In this document: piece by piece, positions 7,890-17,800 of the stretch
Position numbering within the stretch: position 1 is the first letter of the stretch
How the letters are laid out: every line of letters begins with the position of its first letter
DNA from: Aquimarina aggregata
GTDB lineage: Bacteria > Bacteroidota > Bacteroidia > Flavobacteriales > Flavobacteriaceae
NCBI RefSeq assembly: GCF_001632745.1
Contig: NZ_LQRT01000035.1
Coordinates: 62,001 to 126,000, forward strand
DNA: 64,000 bases
Direction: 5' to 3'
Position numbers and translations under genes: made by a program
The notes under the pieces: model-generated
Told to the model about the DNA's origin: nothing
Database searches by the model: none
The model's input: the letters and a program-made list of their open reading frames with translations, nothing else

Positions 7890-8762
7890 ATGAAAACAGT
7901 ACTTATTACAGGATCCAGTAATGGATTTGGATATTTATCCACATTAACACTCGCTAGAAAAGGTTACAACGTTTGGGCTACTATGCGTGATGTAAACGGA
8001 AAAAACAAAGCAAAAAAAGAGGAATTAGAACATATTGCAACAGAAGAACATATTGCAATTACTGTTGCCGAATTAGATGTAACTAGTGAAAAATCTACGA
8101 ATGATTTATTAAAAAAAATACACTCTGAAGAGCAAAACGGGCTTGATGTATTAATAAACAATGCTGGAGTAATGTATGTTGGTATTACAGAAGCGTATAG
8201 TTTAGAACAAGCTCAAGAACAGTTTGACACAAACTTTTTTGGAGTTATCCGTACCTCTAAGGCGTTCCTTCCTCTTTTAAAAAAATCTTCAGATGGATTA
8301 ATTATTAATATTTCATCATTAGCTGGACGATTGGTATTTCCTTATTTCGGAATTTATTGTGCTAGTAAATTTGCTTTAGAAGCTTATTCTGAAGCGCTTT
8401 CGTACGAATTAAGACCTCTTGGAGTAGATGTTTCAATTATAGAACCAGGTCCTTATCCATCAGGATTATTATACAGTGGCCCAAAAGAAGACGACAACCA
8501 TACATTAGAAACTTATGGAGAAATGGCTTCTGTTCCAAAAACAATGCTTCAAAATTTTGATCAATTCTACAAAAGTGATGCCTCTCCAAACCCTCAGGAG
8601 ATTCCAAATGCAGTTTTAAAACTAATAGAGATACAACAAGGAAAAAGACCTATTAGAAAAGCCGTAGGTATAGATTACAATACCAACGAGTTAAATAATA
8701 GAACTAATTCTATTCAAGAAAGTCTAATCAAAGATGCTTTACAAATGGAGCACCTACTCTAA
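7890..8762 (+). CDS. Short-chain dehydrogenase/reductase
   Basis: A 290-residue classical SDR that would reduce or oxidise a carbonyl/alcohol with NAD(P)(H). Visible motifs are the nucleotide-binding TGSSNGFG near the N-terminus, NNAG, the catalytic Ser in NISSLAG and the YxxxK dyad in YCASKFA. An Arg in ATMRD after strand beta-2 suggests NADPH preference. It is co-directional with the upstream AraC gene and lies 9 nt from the downstream secreted DUF1330-like gene. The substrate is unknown. Confidence 0.9.
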   Translation: MKTVLITGSSNGFGYLSTLTLARKGYNVWATMRDVNGKNKAKKEELEHIATEEHIAITVAELDVTSEKSTNDLLKKIHSEEQNGLDVLINNAGVMYVGITEAYSLEQAQEQFDTNFFGVIRTSKAFLPLLKKSSDGLIINISSLAGRLVFPYFGIYCASKFALEAYSEALSYELRPLGVDVSIIEPGPYPSGLLYSGPKEDDNHTLETYGEMASVPKTMLQNFDQFYKSDASPNPQEIPNAVLKLIEIQQGKRPIRKAVGIDYNTNELNNRTNSIQESLIKDALQMEHLL

Positions 8763-8771
8763 ATTAAAAAC

Positions 8772-9533
8772 ATGAAGTATTTAAACACAATTACAAGCAT
8801 TGCTTTAGGTATACTCTCGTTTGTATCATACATTTCTAAAGCTCAAAACTCAAATATTAATACTAAACACTTAGAAAAAGTGGAAACAAAAAGTCAGGAA
8901 ATAGTCAACGTAGCACTTATATATATAAAAGATGGCGAAGAAGCTAGATTTGAAGAATATAAAAAGAAAGGTGGTGCTATTTTAGAAAAATATGATGGAA
9001 AAATAGAACGCATCATTAAACCAACAATGCTAGTTAAAGGTGATTTAGAATTACCTAACGAAATCCATTTTGCGAGATATCCAAGTATTGAAGTATTTAA
9101 TAAGTTCAATGAAGATCCAGAATTTATTAAGATTAGAAACGAATATGCTATTCCCGCATTGAAAGACATATCCATCTTTACAAGTAGGAATACCGATTTT
9201 AAATTTAAGAAAGAAACAGGTGATAAACGTAAAACTTATGGAGTTGCTTTTATTTACTTTAATGAAGGAGAACAATTTGCAAAGCAATTTGCAGAATATC
9301 ATGATGACGTTTGTGAAATTATGCCTGAATTTGGAACACATTTCGAACGCTTCATTGCTCCTTTTCAATCAAAAGGTACTATAGAACAACCTGATGAAAT
9401 TCATCGTTTTTATTTTGACTCAATAGAAGGGTTACAACAAATGGGCACTGATGAACGAATGAAAGCTTTATTCCCTAAAAGGGATGCTTCTTTAAAAAAT
9501 CTGTATTTTTTTATAGGTGAAGCTAGCTTATAA
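8772..9533 (+). CDS. Exported protein with two DUF1330-like ferredoxin-fold domains
   Basis: A 253-residue protein. Residues 1-24 look like a signal peptide (ending SYISKAQ). Two similar alpha/beta units follow: about 40-135 (VNVALIYIKDGEEARFEEY ... EIHFARYPSIEVFNKF) and 150-252 (YGVAFIYFNEGEQFAKQF ... EIHRFYFDSIEGLQQM). Each resembles the dimeric alpha-beta barrel fold of DUF1330 proteins, so the two halves may form an internal pseudo-dimer. Function unknown. It is the last gene of the AraC-SDR module. Confidence 0.7.
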   Translation: MKYLNTITSIALGILSFVSYISKAQNSNINTKHLEKVETKSQEIVNVALIYIKDGEEARFEEYKKKGGAILEKYDGKIERIIKPTMLVKGDLELPNEIHFARYPSIEVFNKFNEDPEFIKIRNEYAIPALKDISIFTSRNTDFKFKKETGDKRKTYGVAFIYFNEGEQFAKQFAEYHDDVCEIMPEFGTHFERFIAPFQSKGTIEQPDEIHRFYFDSIEGLQQMGTDERMKALFPKRDASLKNLYFFIGEASL

Positions 9534-9561
9534 ATTCTTAATACAAAATTGTAATAAACTA

Positions 9562-9625
9562 ACATGCAATACTATGCATGTATAAGTAATAACGGTTTGG
9601 GTACTAACTCAAACCGTTATTTATT
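9562..9625 (+). terminator. Two hairpins between convergent genes
   Basis: The first stem is ACATGCA/TGCATGT (9562-9568 and 9575-9581). The second is a strong 12-bp stem AATAACGGTTTG/CAAACCGTTATT (9588-9599 and 9610-9621) with a short T/A-rich tail. They lie between the DUF1330-like gene (+) and the serine hydrolase gene (-), so they probably end transcription in both directions. Confidence 0.6.
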
Positions 9626-9743
9626 AAACTTAGAGATCTCGTAAACTGAAAAGTGGCTGCAAAACCCGCAACTACTCATAACCTAAACAGTTATGTGTAA
9701 TTTTAGAAACAGTTTAAAACAAGAGAAAAGAATATTTACAGAA

Positions 9744-11231
9744 TTATATCTTTTCAATCTCTAGAATCATTTTCTTCGAATTTTCGTTTTCCGGTTGCAG
9801 CTCTAACGATTTTTGATAATTGGATAAAGCTTTTTTAAACTGTTTATCTTTATAAAACGCATCGCCCAAACCACTATAGGATTTTCCAGAAGGAAACTTA
9901 TCAACCATAAGTTGATAAACGCAAATTGATTTATCAACTTGATTTTCGTTTAAAATTACTCCCCCTAAATATTCGAGTGTTTTCTCAGATTTTTGCGGTA
10001 ATTCAGAGACCAAAAGTTTCAGTATTTTGATGGCATCCTCATTTTTATTTTTTTCAAACAATTTATATGACAATCGTGCCAATTCTAATTGGTTTGAAAA
10101 ATTATAGTTATCAAAACTGGATTTTTTTAAAGTTTTATAATATGCTATACCCTTATCAACATTTTCGTAGGTTTTCTCGCGAATAGTGAGATAAATTGAT
10201 TTTTGAGGTGCTTCAAACTCTTCATCTTTTACGATATGCATTATTGCCTGAGCTATCTCACCAATTTTCAGACTTTTGCTATTCGTCATTAAAATAATCA
10301 TAGCTTTTTCTTGTATGTCATAATAAACAATTGATTCATAATTGCGAGAAGAGCCGTGATGCACATAGGTAGTTAATTCCTTATTTGTAAATGTACCATT
10401 ACCTAAAGCAGATTGGCTTTCTTTTGAATAGGCTTCAAAAAGCAGATATAAAGATTCTTTTGAAATAATATGGTAAGATATTAATTGGTTTACCCATTTT
10501 GCTAAATCATCAATTGACGGACATACCCAACCAGACATTGTTAATTGCCGTTTTTCATCATTAACTCCCTCACTGTTAAACGCTCTTACAAAATCAGGGT
10601 TTTCATACTGGTGGTCAATCACAGAATTGTTCATACCTATAGGTTCTAGAATATTCTGCTTCAAAAATTGATTAAACGTTTTTCCTGTTATATTTTCTAT
10701 AATACGCCTTTGAAGAAATATATTGTTATTGCTATATAAATAGCCTTTACCAGGTTCAAATTCTAATGTTTTAAGGTTTTTTAAGTCATTATAAACATCA
10801 TTATCGTTATGCACATTATCCCAATCTATTGATGGCAATCCACTTGTGTATTGTAAAAGATTTTTAATAGAAATTTTATTTGACCAATCTGGAAGACCCA
10901 ATTGATATTTTGATATTTTATCATCTAAATTGAGTAATCCTTTTTCTTTTAACATCATAATTCCTATCGCATTAAATTCTTTTGAGATAGAACCAATATT
11001 AAACATAGAGTTTTTACTAAGTGTTTTCGTTTTACTTGCATCTGTGAAACCTCTTTCGGCTCTGTAAATAACTTTCTCGTCTTTGATTACTAAAGCATTC
11101 CCATTAAATATTCCTCGCTTTTGACAAATATCTAATATTGAATCTATTTGAAATTGATGCTTATTTTGAGCACTTAGTTGAAAAGTAAAACTTAAAAGAA
11201 TTAGAGAAAAAATTAAAGTATATTTATACAT
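9744..11231 (-). CDS. Serine hydrolase (class C beta-lactamase-like) with C-terminal TPR repeats
   Basis: A 495-residue exported protein with signal peptide residues 1-22 (ending LSAQ). The beta-lactamase/transpeptidase-like domain has the nucleophile motif SISK (Ser81, Lys84) and YSN (Tyr165-Asn167). An HHGSS segment stands where the KTG-like box is expected. Residues about 355-495 are TPR-like helices (SGLGDAFYKDKQFKKALSNY is a clear unit). Members act as peptidases, esterases or penicillin-binding-like hydrolases; true beta-lactamase activity is uncertain. It is the only minus-strand gene in the first 23 kb and stands alone. Confidence 0.85.
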   Translation of the reverse strand: MYKYTLIFSLILLSFTFQLSAQNKHQFQIDSILDICQKRGIFNGNALVIKDEKVIYRAERGFTDASKTKTLSKNSMFNIGSISKEFNAIGIMMLKEKGLLNLDDKISKYQLGLPDWSNKISIKNLLQYTSGLPSIDWDNVHNDNDVYNDLKNLKTLEFEPGKGYLYSNNNIFLQRRIIENITGKTFNQFLKQNILEPIGMNNSVIDHQYENPDFVRAFNSEGVNDEKRQLTMSGWVCPSIDDLAKWVNQLISYHIISKESLYLLFEAYSKESQSALGNGTFTNKELTTYVHHGSSRNYESIVYYDIQEKAMIILMTNSKSLKIGEIAQAIMHIVKDEEFEAPQKSIYLTIREKTYENVDKGIAYYKTLKKSSFDNYNFSNQLELARLSYKLFEKNKNEDAIKILKLLVSELPQKSEKTLEYLGGVILNENQVDKSICVYQLMVDKFPSGKSYSGLGDAFYKDKQFKKALSNYQKSLELQPENENSKKMILEIEKI

Positions 11232-11330
11232 AATTGATTTGATTGATTGTTTACGTATAGATTATACTTTCTGTAATTTGTTACAAAATATTAGAAATTA
11301 ATTACAAATACTTAACTAACTACACATAGC

Positions 11331-11400
11331 ACCATATATAAAAAACAATAGGATTTATTCTTAAAACAAAGGCCGGACATTTTTGGAAAGTCGTAAAATT
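11331..11400. repeat. Possible half copy of the E-type intergenic element
   Basis: The stretch has GCACCATATATAAAAAACAA near its left end and AAGGCCGGACATTTTTGG further on. It resembles the left half of site E1 in order and spacing (GCCAACACGGTTTATAAAAC, then GAAGGCCCCAAATTTTTG). No matching right half is visible before the next gene. Confidence 0.25.
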
Positions 11401-11541
11401 TTAAAAAAACTGGTTTGTGTTCCAACAAGCGATTATCAACCTGATAACAAGGCTTGTTTTAAACTTTATTCTAAAGAACCCGAAAATAGCATTCTTAAAG
11501 TGAACAAAATAAGCAACTATCTAAACAAAAAATAACAGAAA

Positions 11542-12003
11542 ATGGTGAAACTAAGATTGGTATCCAATTTTGACAATATTCTTAGATCGAAGATTTACTT
11601 TTTCTTGAAAAAATCAATCTGGAAGTATTTAGTGGCAACTCTAGTTCTTGGGTTCTTAAAGCCTATAAATGAATTAAACCCAATACTATCCGGATTAATA
11701 TATTTTACCGGAATCAATTTGATACTTTGGCCTTTACAATACATAAGTACAAAAACCTATGCTAAGACAATAAATTTTGACGCAATGGTAGAATTTAGTG
11801 AAACTGAAATCAAAATTAATCATACTAATCAAGACTTGATAGAAATTAAAGATTGGAATTGGATTAAAAAGATTGAATTAAATAAAAAAAGAGTGTGGTT
11901 AACATTAAATCAAGCAAAACCATTTGTAGTTTCTATACCAAGATCAAAGTTGAATAATTCAAGTATCCAATTATTTGAAAGAATGAAAAAACATAAAGAA
12001 TGA
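11542..12003 (+). CDS. Small membrane protein with YcxB-like C-terminal domain
   Basis: A 153-residue protein. Two hydrophobic helices (about residues 28-45 and 50-68) are followed by a C-terminal beta-rich segment: MVEFSETEIKI, then IKDWNWIKKIELNKKRVWLT, then FVVSIPRSKL. This order of strands, the central Trp-containing turn and the IPR/K-S ending fit the YcxB-like domain family. Function unknown. There is no partner gene. Confidence 0.6.
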   Translation: MVKLRLVSNFDNILRSKIYFFLKKSIWKYLVATLVLGFLKPINELNPILSGLIYFTGINLILWPLQYISTKTYAKTINFDAMVEFSETEIKINHTNQDLIEIKDWNWIKKIELNKKRVWLTLNQAKPFVVSIPRSKLNNSSIQLFERMKKHKE

Positions 12004-12205
12004 TCATTAACAATAGCTATGGCGCATACTTCCTCTGGTCATGATGCTTAAATAAAAACTTGTTTGACACTGAAAAGTTAACACAGATAAACATAATACC
12101 TACTATCGTATATTAGGAATAATTGACAAATCGTAAGGAATAATTGTCATTTCTCAAGATCGCTTCCTACCTGATATTTGCAATATATCCTTTAAACAGA
12201 AAAAG

Positions 12206-12448
12206 ATGGAAATGAATAGTATAGATTGGATTGGTTTTATTGGAGTTTTTCAAATTCTATTAGCATATATACTTAATGTAATTGGAAAAATTAAAAGCAC
12301 TGATTTAACGTTTATCTTACTAAACTTGATGGGTGCAGGCATGGCTTGTTTTGCATCAGTACTTATGGGATATATCCCATTTATAATACTTGAAGGAGTA
12401 TGGACTGTTGTAACATTAATTACGCTTATAAAATATAAAAGAAACTAA
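12206..12448 (+). CDS. CBU_0592-family small membrane protein
   Basis: An 80-residue protein with three closely packed hydrophobic segments. The WIGFIGVFQILLAYILNV start and the LLNLMGAGMACFASVLMGYI middle are characteristic of the small CBU_0592-type membrane proteins. A short basic tail ends the protein. Function unknown. A good intrinsic terminator follows. Confidence 0.65.
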   Translation: MEMNSIDWIGFIGVFQILLAYILNVIGKIKSTDLTFILLNLMGAGMACFASVLMGYIPFIILEGVWTVVTLITLIKYKRN

Positions 12449-12510
12449 TAAAAAAGACTCCAAATCTAAACGATATTGAATACATTTTTTAGACGATCAA
12501 AGATACTGGC

Positions 12511-12536
12511 AAAAGAGATAAAAGAATCTCTTTTTT
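12511..12536 (+). terminator. Intrinsic terminator
   Basis: A 9-bp stem AAAAGAGAT/ATCTCTTTT (12511-12519, 12526-12534) followed by T residues, 63 nt after the small membrane protein gene. Confidence 0.65.
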
Positions 12537-12881
12537 AAAATTCAAAGACAGGTTTGGGCGTACTATTTTTAACAGAATTGGCCAAAAAAATATTGGCTAC
12601 ACTCGCTGATTATTTTTTTGCCATTTTTTGGTTTATAAAAAAGATAACCATCAAATCTATACATAGATCATGTGTCATTATTTTCTTAAACTAAGACAGT
12701 GTTGATTTTTTGGTTTTACCATGCAAATCATTTTGACGTATCACATTTTGAGTTAAATTAGCACTTAACAAAAAGATATACATTCGTATTTGACCGAAGT
12801 TTCTTAAACTTTTGTTGACAAGGTTAGTATATATTCACTCTTATATAGCATTCTAAAAAAGAATGAGATAAATTATTTTAT
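12537..12881. other. Intergenic region before the GH43-like gene
   Basis: About 345 nt of AT-rich sequence without a credible ORF. It probably holds the promoter of the glycosidase gene; TTTTGTTGACAAGG near 12812 followed by TATATA is suggestive but not decisive. No repeat or hairpin of note. Confidence 0.3.
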
Positions 12882-14249
12882 ATGAAAAATCCAGGTATAA
12901 TAATTTTAATATGTTTTAATATTTCTATTAATCTATTTTCACAAAATCCTATCATCAAACATATCTATACCGCAGATCCAACAGCTCGTGTTTATAATGG
13001 AAAATTATATATATATCCTTCTCAAGATATCGCATGGAACAAGGAATGGGAAAAATTAGGAGCAGAAAAAGAAACTAATGGTCATGTTATGACTGATTAC
13101 CATGCTTTTTCTACAACCGATATGATTAATTATACCGATCATGGTGTTATTGTTGCTCAAAAAGATGTGCCTTGGGGTAATAAAGTTGGATATGGGATGT
13201 GGGCTCCATGTATAACATATAAAAATGGAACATACTATTATTATTTTCCTAATAAGCCCGCCGACAAAAGTGGTTTTAGACAGATAGGGTTGGCTACAGC
13301 AACAAATCCAGAAGGCCCCTTCTCTATAGAACCAAATTATATACAGGGATTAAAAGGTATTGATCCAAATCCATTTATAGATGATGATGGGCAGGCCTAT
13401 ATGTATTGGGGAGGCGGAAAAGGGAATTCTTTAAAAGGAGTAAAACTTTCGGATGATATGAAATCTGTTAATGGTCAAGCAATTTTAATTAAAGACTTAC
13501 CTCAGGAGTACAAAGAAGGTCCCTTTGTATTTAAACGAAATGACATATATTACTTAACATTTCCGCATAATAGAGACACCAAAAACAGTACAGAAGAAAT
13601 TGGATATGCAATTAGTAAAAACCCTTTAGGTCCTTTTGAATATAAAGGAACAATCATGGATCGTTTTGAAGATTGTTGGACAAATCATCAATCTATAGTC
13701 CAATATAAAAAACAATGGTATATGTTCTACCATCATAACAATATTTCAAAAGTAGGAAACTTAAGGTCAGTATGTGTAGATAGCTTGTTTTTTAATAAAG
13801 ATGGAACTATACAAAAGGTTATACCTACTTTACGCGGAGTTGGAGTTCATCAAGCAACAGATACTATTCATATGGATAGGTATTCAAAAATTTATAACGC
13901 TGAAATAGATTTCATAAAAGGTGTTGGCATTCCTGAATGGAAAGTAACCAATACAAAACCCGAAAGTTGGGTGCAATACAATTCTGTAAACTTTACTACA
14001 AAAACTAAATACGTTAAACTACAATTACTAAGTTCTTCAAAAAAAGCAAGTATTGAGATTAGAGAAAACTCCCCTACAGGTAAAATTATTGCAACAGCTA
14101 AAGTTTTTAATACAAATGGAAAATGGAAAACTATAAATGCCAAAATGAACTATCAACCCATTGGTAAAAAAAATATTGTATGTCTTTTTAAATCAGAAAA
14201 TGAAAATGAAATTGAATTAGATTGGATATTTTTTTCAAAGTTCAATTAA
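12882..14249 (+). CDS. GH43-family glycoside hydrolase with C-terminal CBM6-like domain
   Basis: A 455-residue exported enzyme with signal peptide 1-21. The five-bladed beta-propeller starts YTADPTARVYNGKLYIY, giving Asp32 as probable base. The pKa modulator lies in GIDPNPFIDDDG (Asp161) and the general acid in YKEGPFVF (Glu212). Family 43 enzymes act on arabinose- or xylose-containing, or galactan, side chains. Residues about 335-455 form a beta-sandwich like CBM6 (YNAEIDFIKGVG, ESWVQYNSVNF, ELDWIFF), used to bind glycans. No T9SS tail is present. It precedes the esterase/lyase gene on the same strand, 633 nt apart, so it is likely part of one polysaccharide-use locus. Confidence 0.85.
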   Translation: MKNPGIIILICFNISINLFSQNPIIKHIYTADPTARVYNGKLYIYPSQDIAWNKEWEKLGAEKETNGHVMTDYHAFSTTDMINYTDHGVIVAQKDVPWGNKVGYGMWAPCITYKNGTYYYYFPNKPADKSGFRQIGLATATNPEGPFSIEPNYIQGLKGIDPNPFIDDDGQAYMYWGGGKGNSLKGVKLSDDMKSVNGQAILIKDLPQEYKEGPFVFKRNDIYYLTFPHNRDTKNSTEEIGYAISKNPLGPFEYKGTIMDRFEDCWTNHQSIVQYKKQWYMFYHHNNISKVGNLRSVCVDSLFFNKDGTIQKVIPTLRGVGVHQATDTIHMDRYSKIYNAEIDFIKGVGIPEWKVTNTKPESWVQYNSVNFTTKTKYVKLQLLSSSKKASIEIRENSPTGKIIATAKVFNTNGKWKTINAKMNYQPIGKKNIVCLFKSENENEIELDWIFFSKFN

Positions 14250-14882
14250 TTTAAAAATCTTACTAATTGATAGTCAAATCATATAAATTTTATAGAAAAT
14301 TAACATCACTAAATGATCTGTAAAGTTATATAACTTATGCCGTTTATCGTCACTAGCATCTCGTAAATGAATCAATCAACGATGCTAATATTTATCTTAA
14401 ATTTAAGTAAAAAGAAATACAGAAAAGCTAAACACTTAACTCTTTCTCACAAAAAACATCCTTTAAACCTATTTGATCCTTATTTATTCTAGAATATACA
14501 CATAGAACATATTCTTTAGTCCCTTAAAGTTCCTGTAATACTGGTCACTTATCTATTAATTCTTTTAGTGTATCTTTTTGACTCTCTCACAACTCTTTTA
14601 GCAAAAACTATAATCTATCTTAAAACCTGACCTTCAATTTCTTGAAGTTATAAGATGTTTACCATAGAATCACAATTGACCTTTATTTTATAGGAACAGG
14701 TACAATTATTTATCACGGTATTAAATACTGGATAAAAATACCCTAAATAGATCATACAATACGAATACTAATTTAACTACTACGAATACTCGTTGGTTGA
14801 CGCAATCAATTTTGTTTATAATAATTTAACTTCTTAACTCTCAACTATTAATTCTCTCAATTAAAACTAAACTAATAACAAA
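14250..14882. other. Long AT-rich spacer before the giant esterase/lyase gene
   Basis: 633 nt without a supportable gene. A direct repeat TACGAATACT occurs twice (near 14760 and 14783), about 100 nt before the start codon, and could be a regulator site. Nothing else is recognisable. Confidence 0.35.
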
Positions 14883-17800
14883 ATGAAATCACATTTTTCA
14901 ACTTTTAAAAAAAAAGTCTATCTCTGTATAGGGTTTATTTTTTTCTCCCTTACTCTAACATTACAGGCCCAAACGTTATCCGTTACCAACCTTGTTAAAA
15001 ACAATGCTGTTTTACAGCGAAATACAAAAGCAAATATCTGGGGAAAAGGAAAACCAGGTAATACCGTTACAATCAAATTGGGTAATGACAACAATGTAAC
15101 AACAAAAATAAAAAATAATGGTACTTGGAGTGTCAAGATTCCTACCGGTAATGCTGGCGGTCCTTATAAATTAAGCATTAAAGACGCTACAAAATCGTAT
15201 AATTTTTCAGGTATTTTATTAGGTGAGGTCTGGTTATGTTCTGGTCAATCTAATATGGATATGCCTATGAAAGGTTGGGATAATCAACCTATAAATAATG
15301 GCCCTACCGAAATTGCTAATGCCAAATTTCCCGACATAAGACTATTTAAGGTGCCTTTAAAACCTTCTTATAACAGAGAAACCTCACTTGGCGGTAATTG
15401 GACAGTATGTAATCCTAATAGCGTTAAAAACTTTTCGGCGGTAGCTTATTTTTTTGCAAAAGAAATACATCAAAAATTAAAAGTACCCGTAGGTGTTATT
15501 GTAGCATCTAGAGGCAACTCAAAAGGAGAAGCGTGGACCACAGCAAAGTCATTAACTTCTGTTAGAGGATTCGAAAATGTTATTGCTGATTTAGATGTAG
15601 CAAGACAAACACCAGATAAAGGAAAATATAGAATCGTTAATATTAATGGAGGTTTTATTGTTCCAGAAGCTTTATATAACGGAATGATTCATCCTGTTAC
15701 CCCTTACACAATTAAAGGCGTAAACTGGTATCAGGGAGAAAGTAATACAGGCGATCCAGATCAATACAAAGGGATCTTAAAGAATCTTATTTCAGCCTGG
15801 AGATCAGAGTTTGATAACCAAGATTTACCATTTTATGTTGCTCAGATAGCTCCGTATGATTATAAAAACAAAAAATCTCAAGAATTAAGAGAAGCACAAT
15901 TTTTAGCCCAAAATATATCTAACACGGGCATGGTTTCTTTATTAGATGTAGGTGAGATTAATGGGATACACCCTGCAAAAAAACAAAAAGTAGGACAACG
16001 ATTAGCATATTGGGCACTAGCCAAACAATATGGTAAGAACATTGTTTTCTCTGGTCCAACATTTCGTTCTGCAACTTTTAACAACGGAAAAGGGATACTT
16101 AAATTTGACTATGCCGACGGTTTAAAATTAACTAATGATGATAATTTTGAAATCGCAGGATCTAATGGAAATTTTGTAAAAGCAACTGCCGTAGTAAAAA
16201 ATGGAGCTATAGAAGTTTCGGCAAGTAATGTTTCAAATCCAACCCAAGCAAGATATGGATGGTCTAATTTTGTTAAAGGATCTTTATTTAATGGGGCTAA
16301 CATACCTTCTTCATCTTTTAGAACAGGAAATGCTGTAAATCCGCCAACAGATAATACAAGACCTGCGGCAAATATTGCTAATGGCATTTATTATATACAA
16401 GATCCATCAGGAAATGTAAAGATTAATAGTCCTAGTGGAAGAACTATTGATAAAGCAAATGTTACCAGTAATAGCGTTAAGTGGCAATTCACTAAAGTTG
16501 GAAATTATTATACTATAAAAAATCAAAGAAACAATGAATTTTTAGAGGTCCCTTATGAGGCTTGTAATGCCAATGATAAACCGCAAAATCCAAATATTAA
16601 TTTAGGAACTTGGACTTCCGCTAATAGTAATCATCAACGATGGAATATAACTAAAGTAGGAGATAATTATTTTTTACAACCATTACATTGCGAAAAAGTG
16701 GTAGACAGAAATAATAGCAAGGCTTTACATTTATGGCCATATCAAGCTAGTAACGGTCAACAAACCTGGAGAATTGTTAGTGCTTCAGGCACACCCCCTA
16801 TTTCTACCCCTGGTGATGTATATATAGACGGTGAAAATGCCTCTATTCGTCAATCAGATGGTTATATAAATGACGAAGGTCGAACCTTAAGATGGCAAAA
16901 TCAAGGTGATGGACAAAACTTACCAAAAATAGACTCAAGCATTAAAAGAGCTGGCTCGAATAGTGTAGCTATGCAAATTAATGGTGCTTCTACAGGTAGC
17001 ACTAGCCAACGTTCAGAGTATTGTTTAAATGCCTGCTGGCAAACTAGTGAGCCTTCTGTAAAAGCTGGCGATACTTGGTATACTGGTCTTAGTTTTCAAT
17101 TAGATGCTAAGACATGGGCTGATCCTACTTCTTGGTTTGTTATTCAACAAACACAACAAAAAAAGTCACCTGGGCAAAAAAACAATAACCCATTTGTATC
17201 CTTAGAGATCAAAAAAGGGAATAAACTAGATGTTAGAGTAGCCTCAGGAAAAAATGGTGATAGCAATATAAAATTCACCCATAAAGAAATAATTACTCTT
17301 AAAAAAGGAGTTTGGTATGATGCAATAGTTGGTTTTAAATTTAGCCCTAATAGTAACAATGGTTTTTTGGCTGTTTGGATAAAAACTGCTAATCAAACAA
17401 CCTACAAAAGGTATGGTCTAGATAATATTAAAGTTGGTTATACCGATGCACCTCAACAAGTAAGTCAAAACAAAACCGGAATTTACAGAGGAAGAGTAGG
17501 CGGTACAAATAAAATGTATTTTGACGAGGTAAGGTTTTCTACTAATCTAGAAGGTGCAAAAATACCAACAAACACTACTCCACCATCAAATGACTGTAAA
17601 GTCCCATATAAAGGCAATAATTTTACTGTAAGTAATCAAACTAAAACATGGTCTTCTGGAGTAATTAATATGTCCTGTGCTTCTAAAGCAGATATATACT
17701 TAGATATTCAAGGTACTGGTGACATGGAAGTTGCTGACTACCTTAATGTTTTCTATAAAGTTAATGGGGGTAATGAACAATCTATTTCGCAAAACACCGA

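Noticed and set aside
9744..11231. True class C beta-lactamase
   Set aside because: SxxK and YxN are present, but the third motif is not a clear KTG and the TPR tail points to the broader serine hydrolase family.
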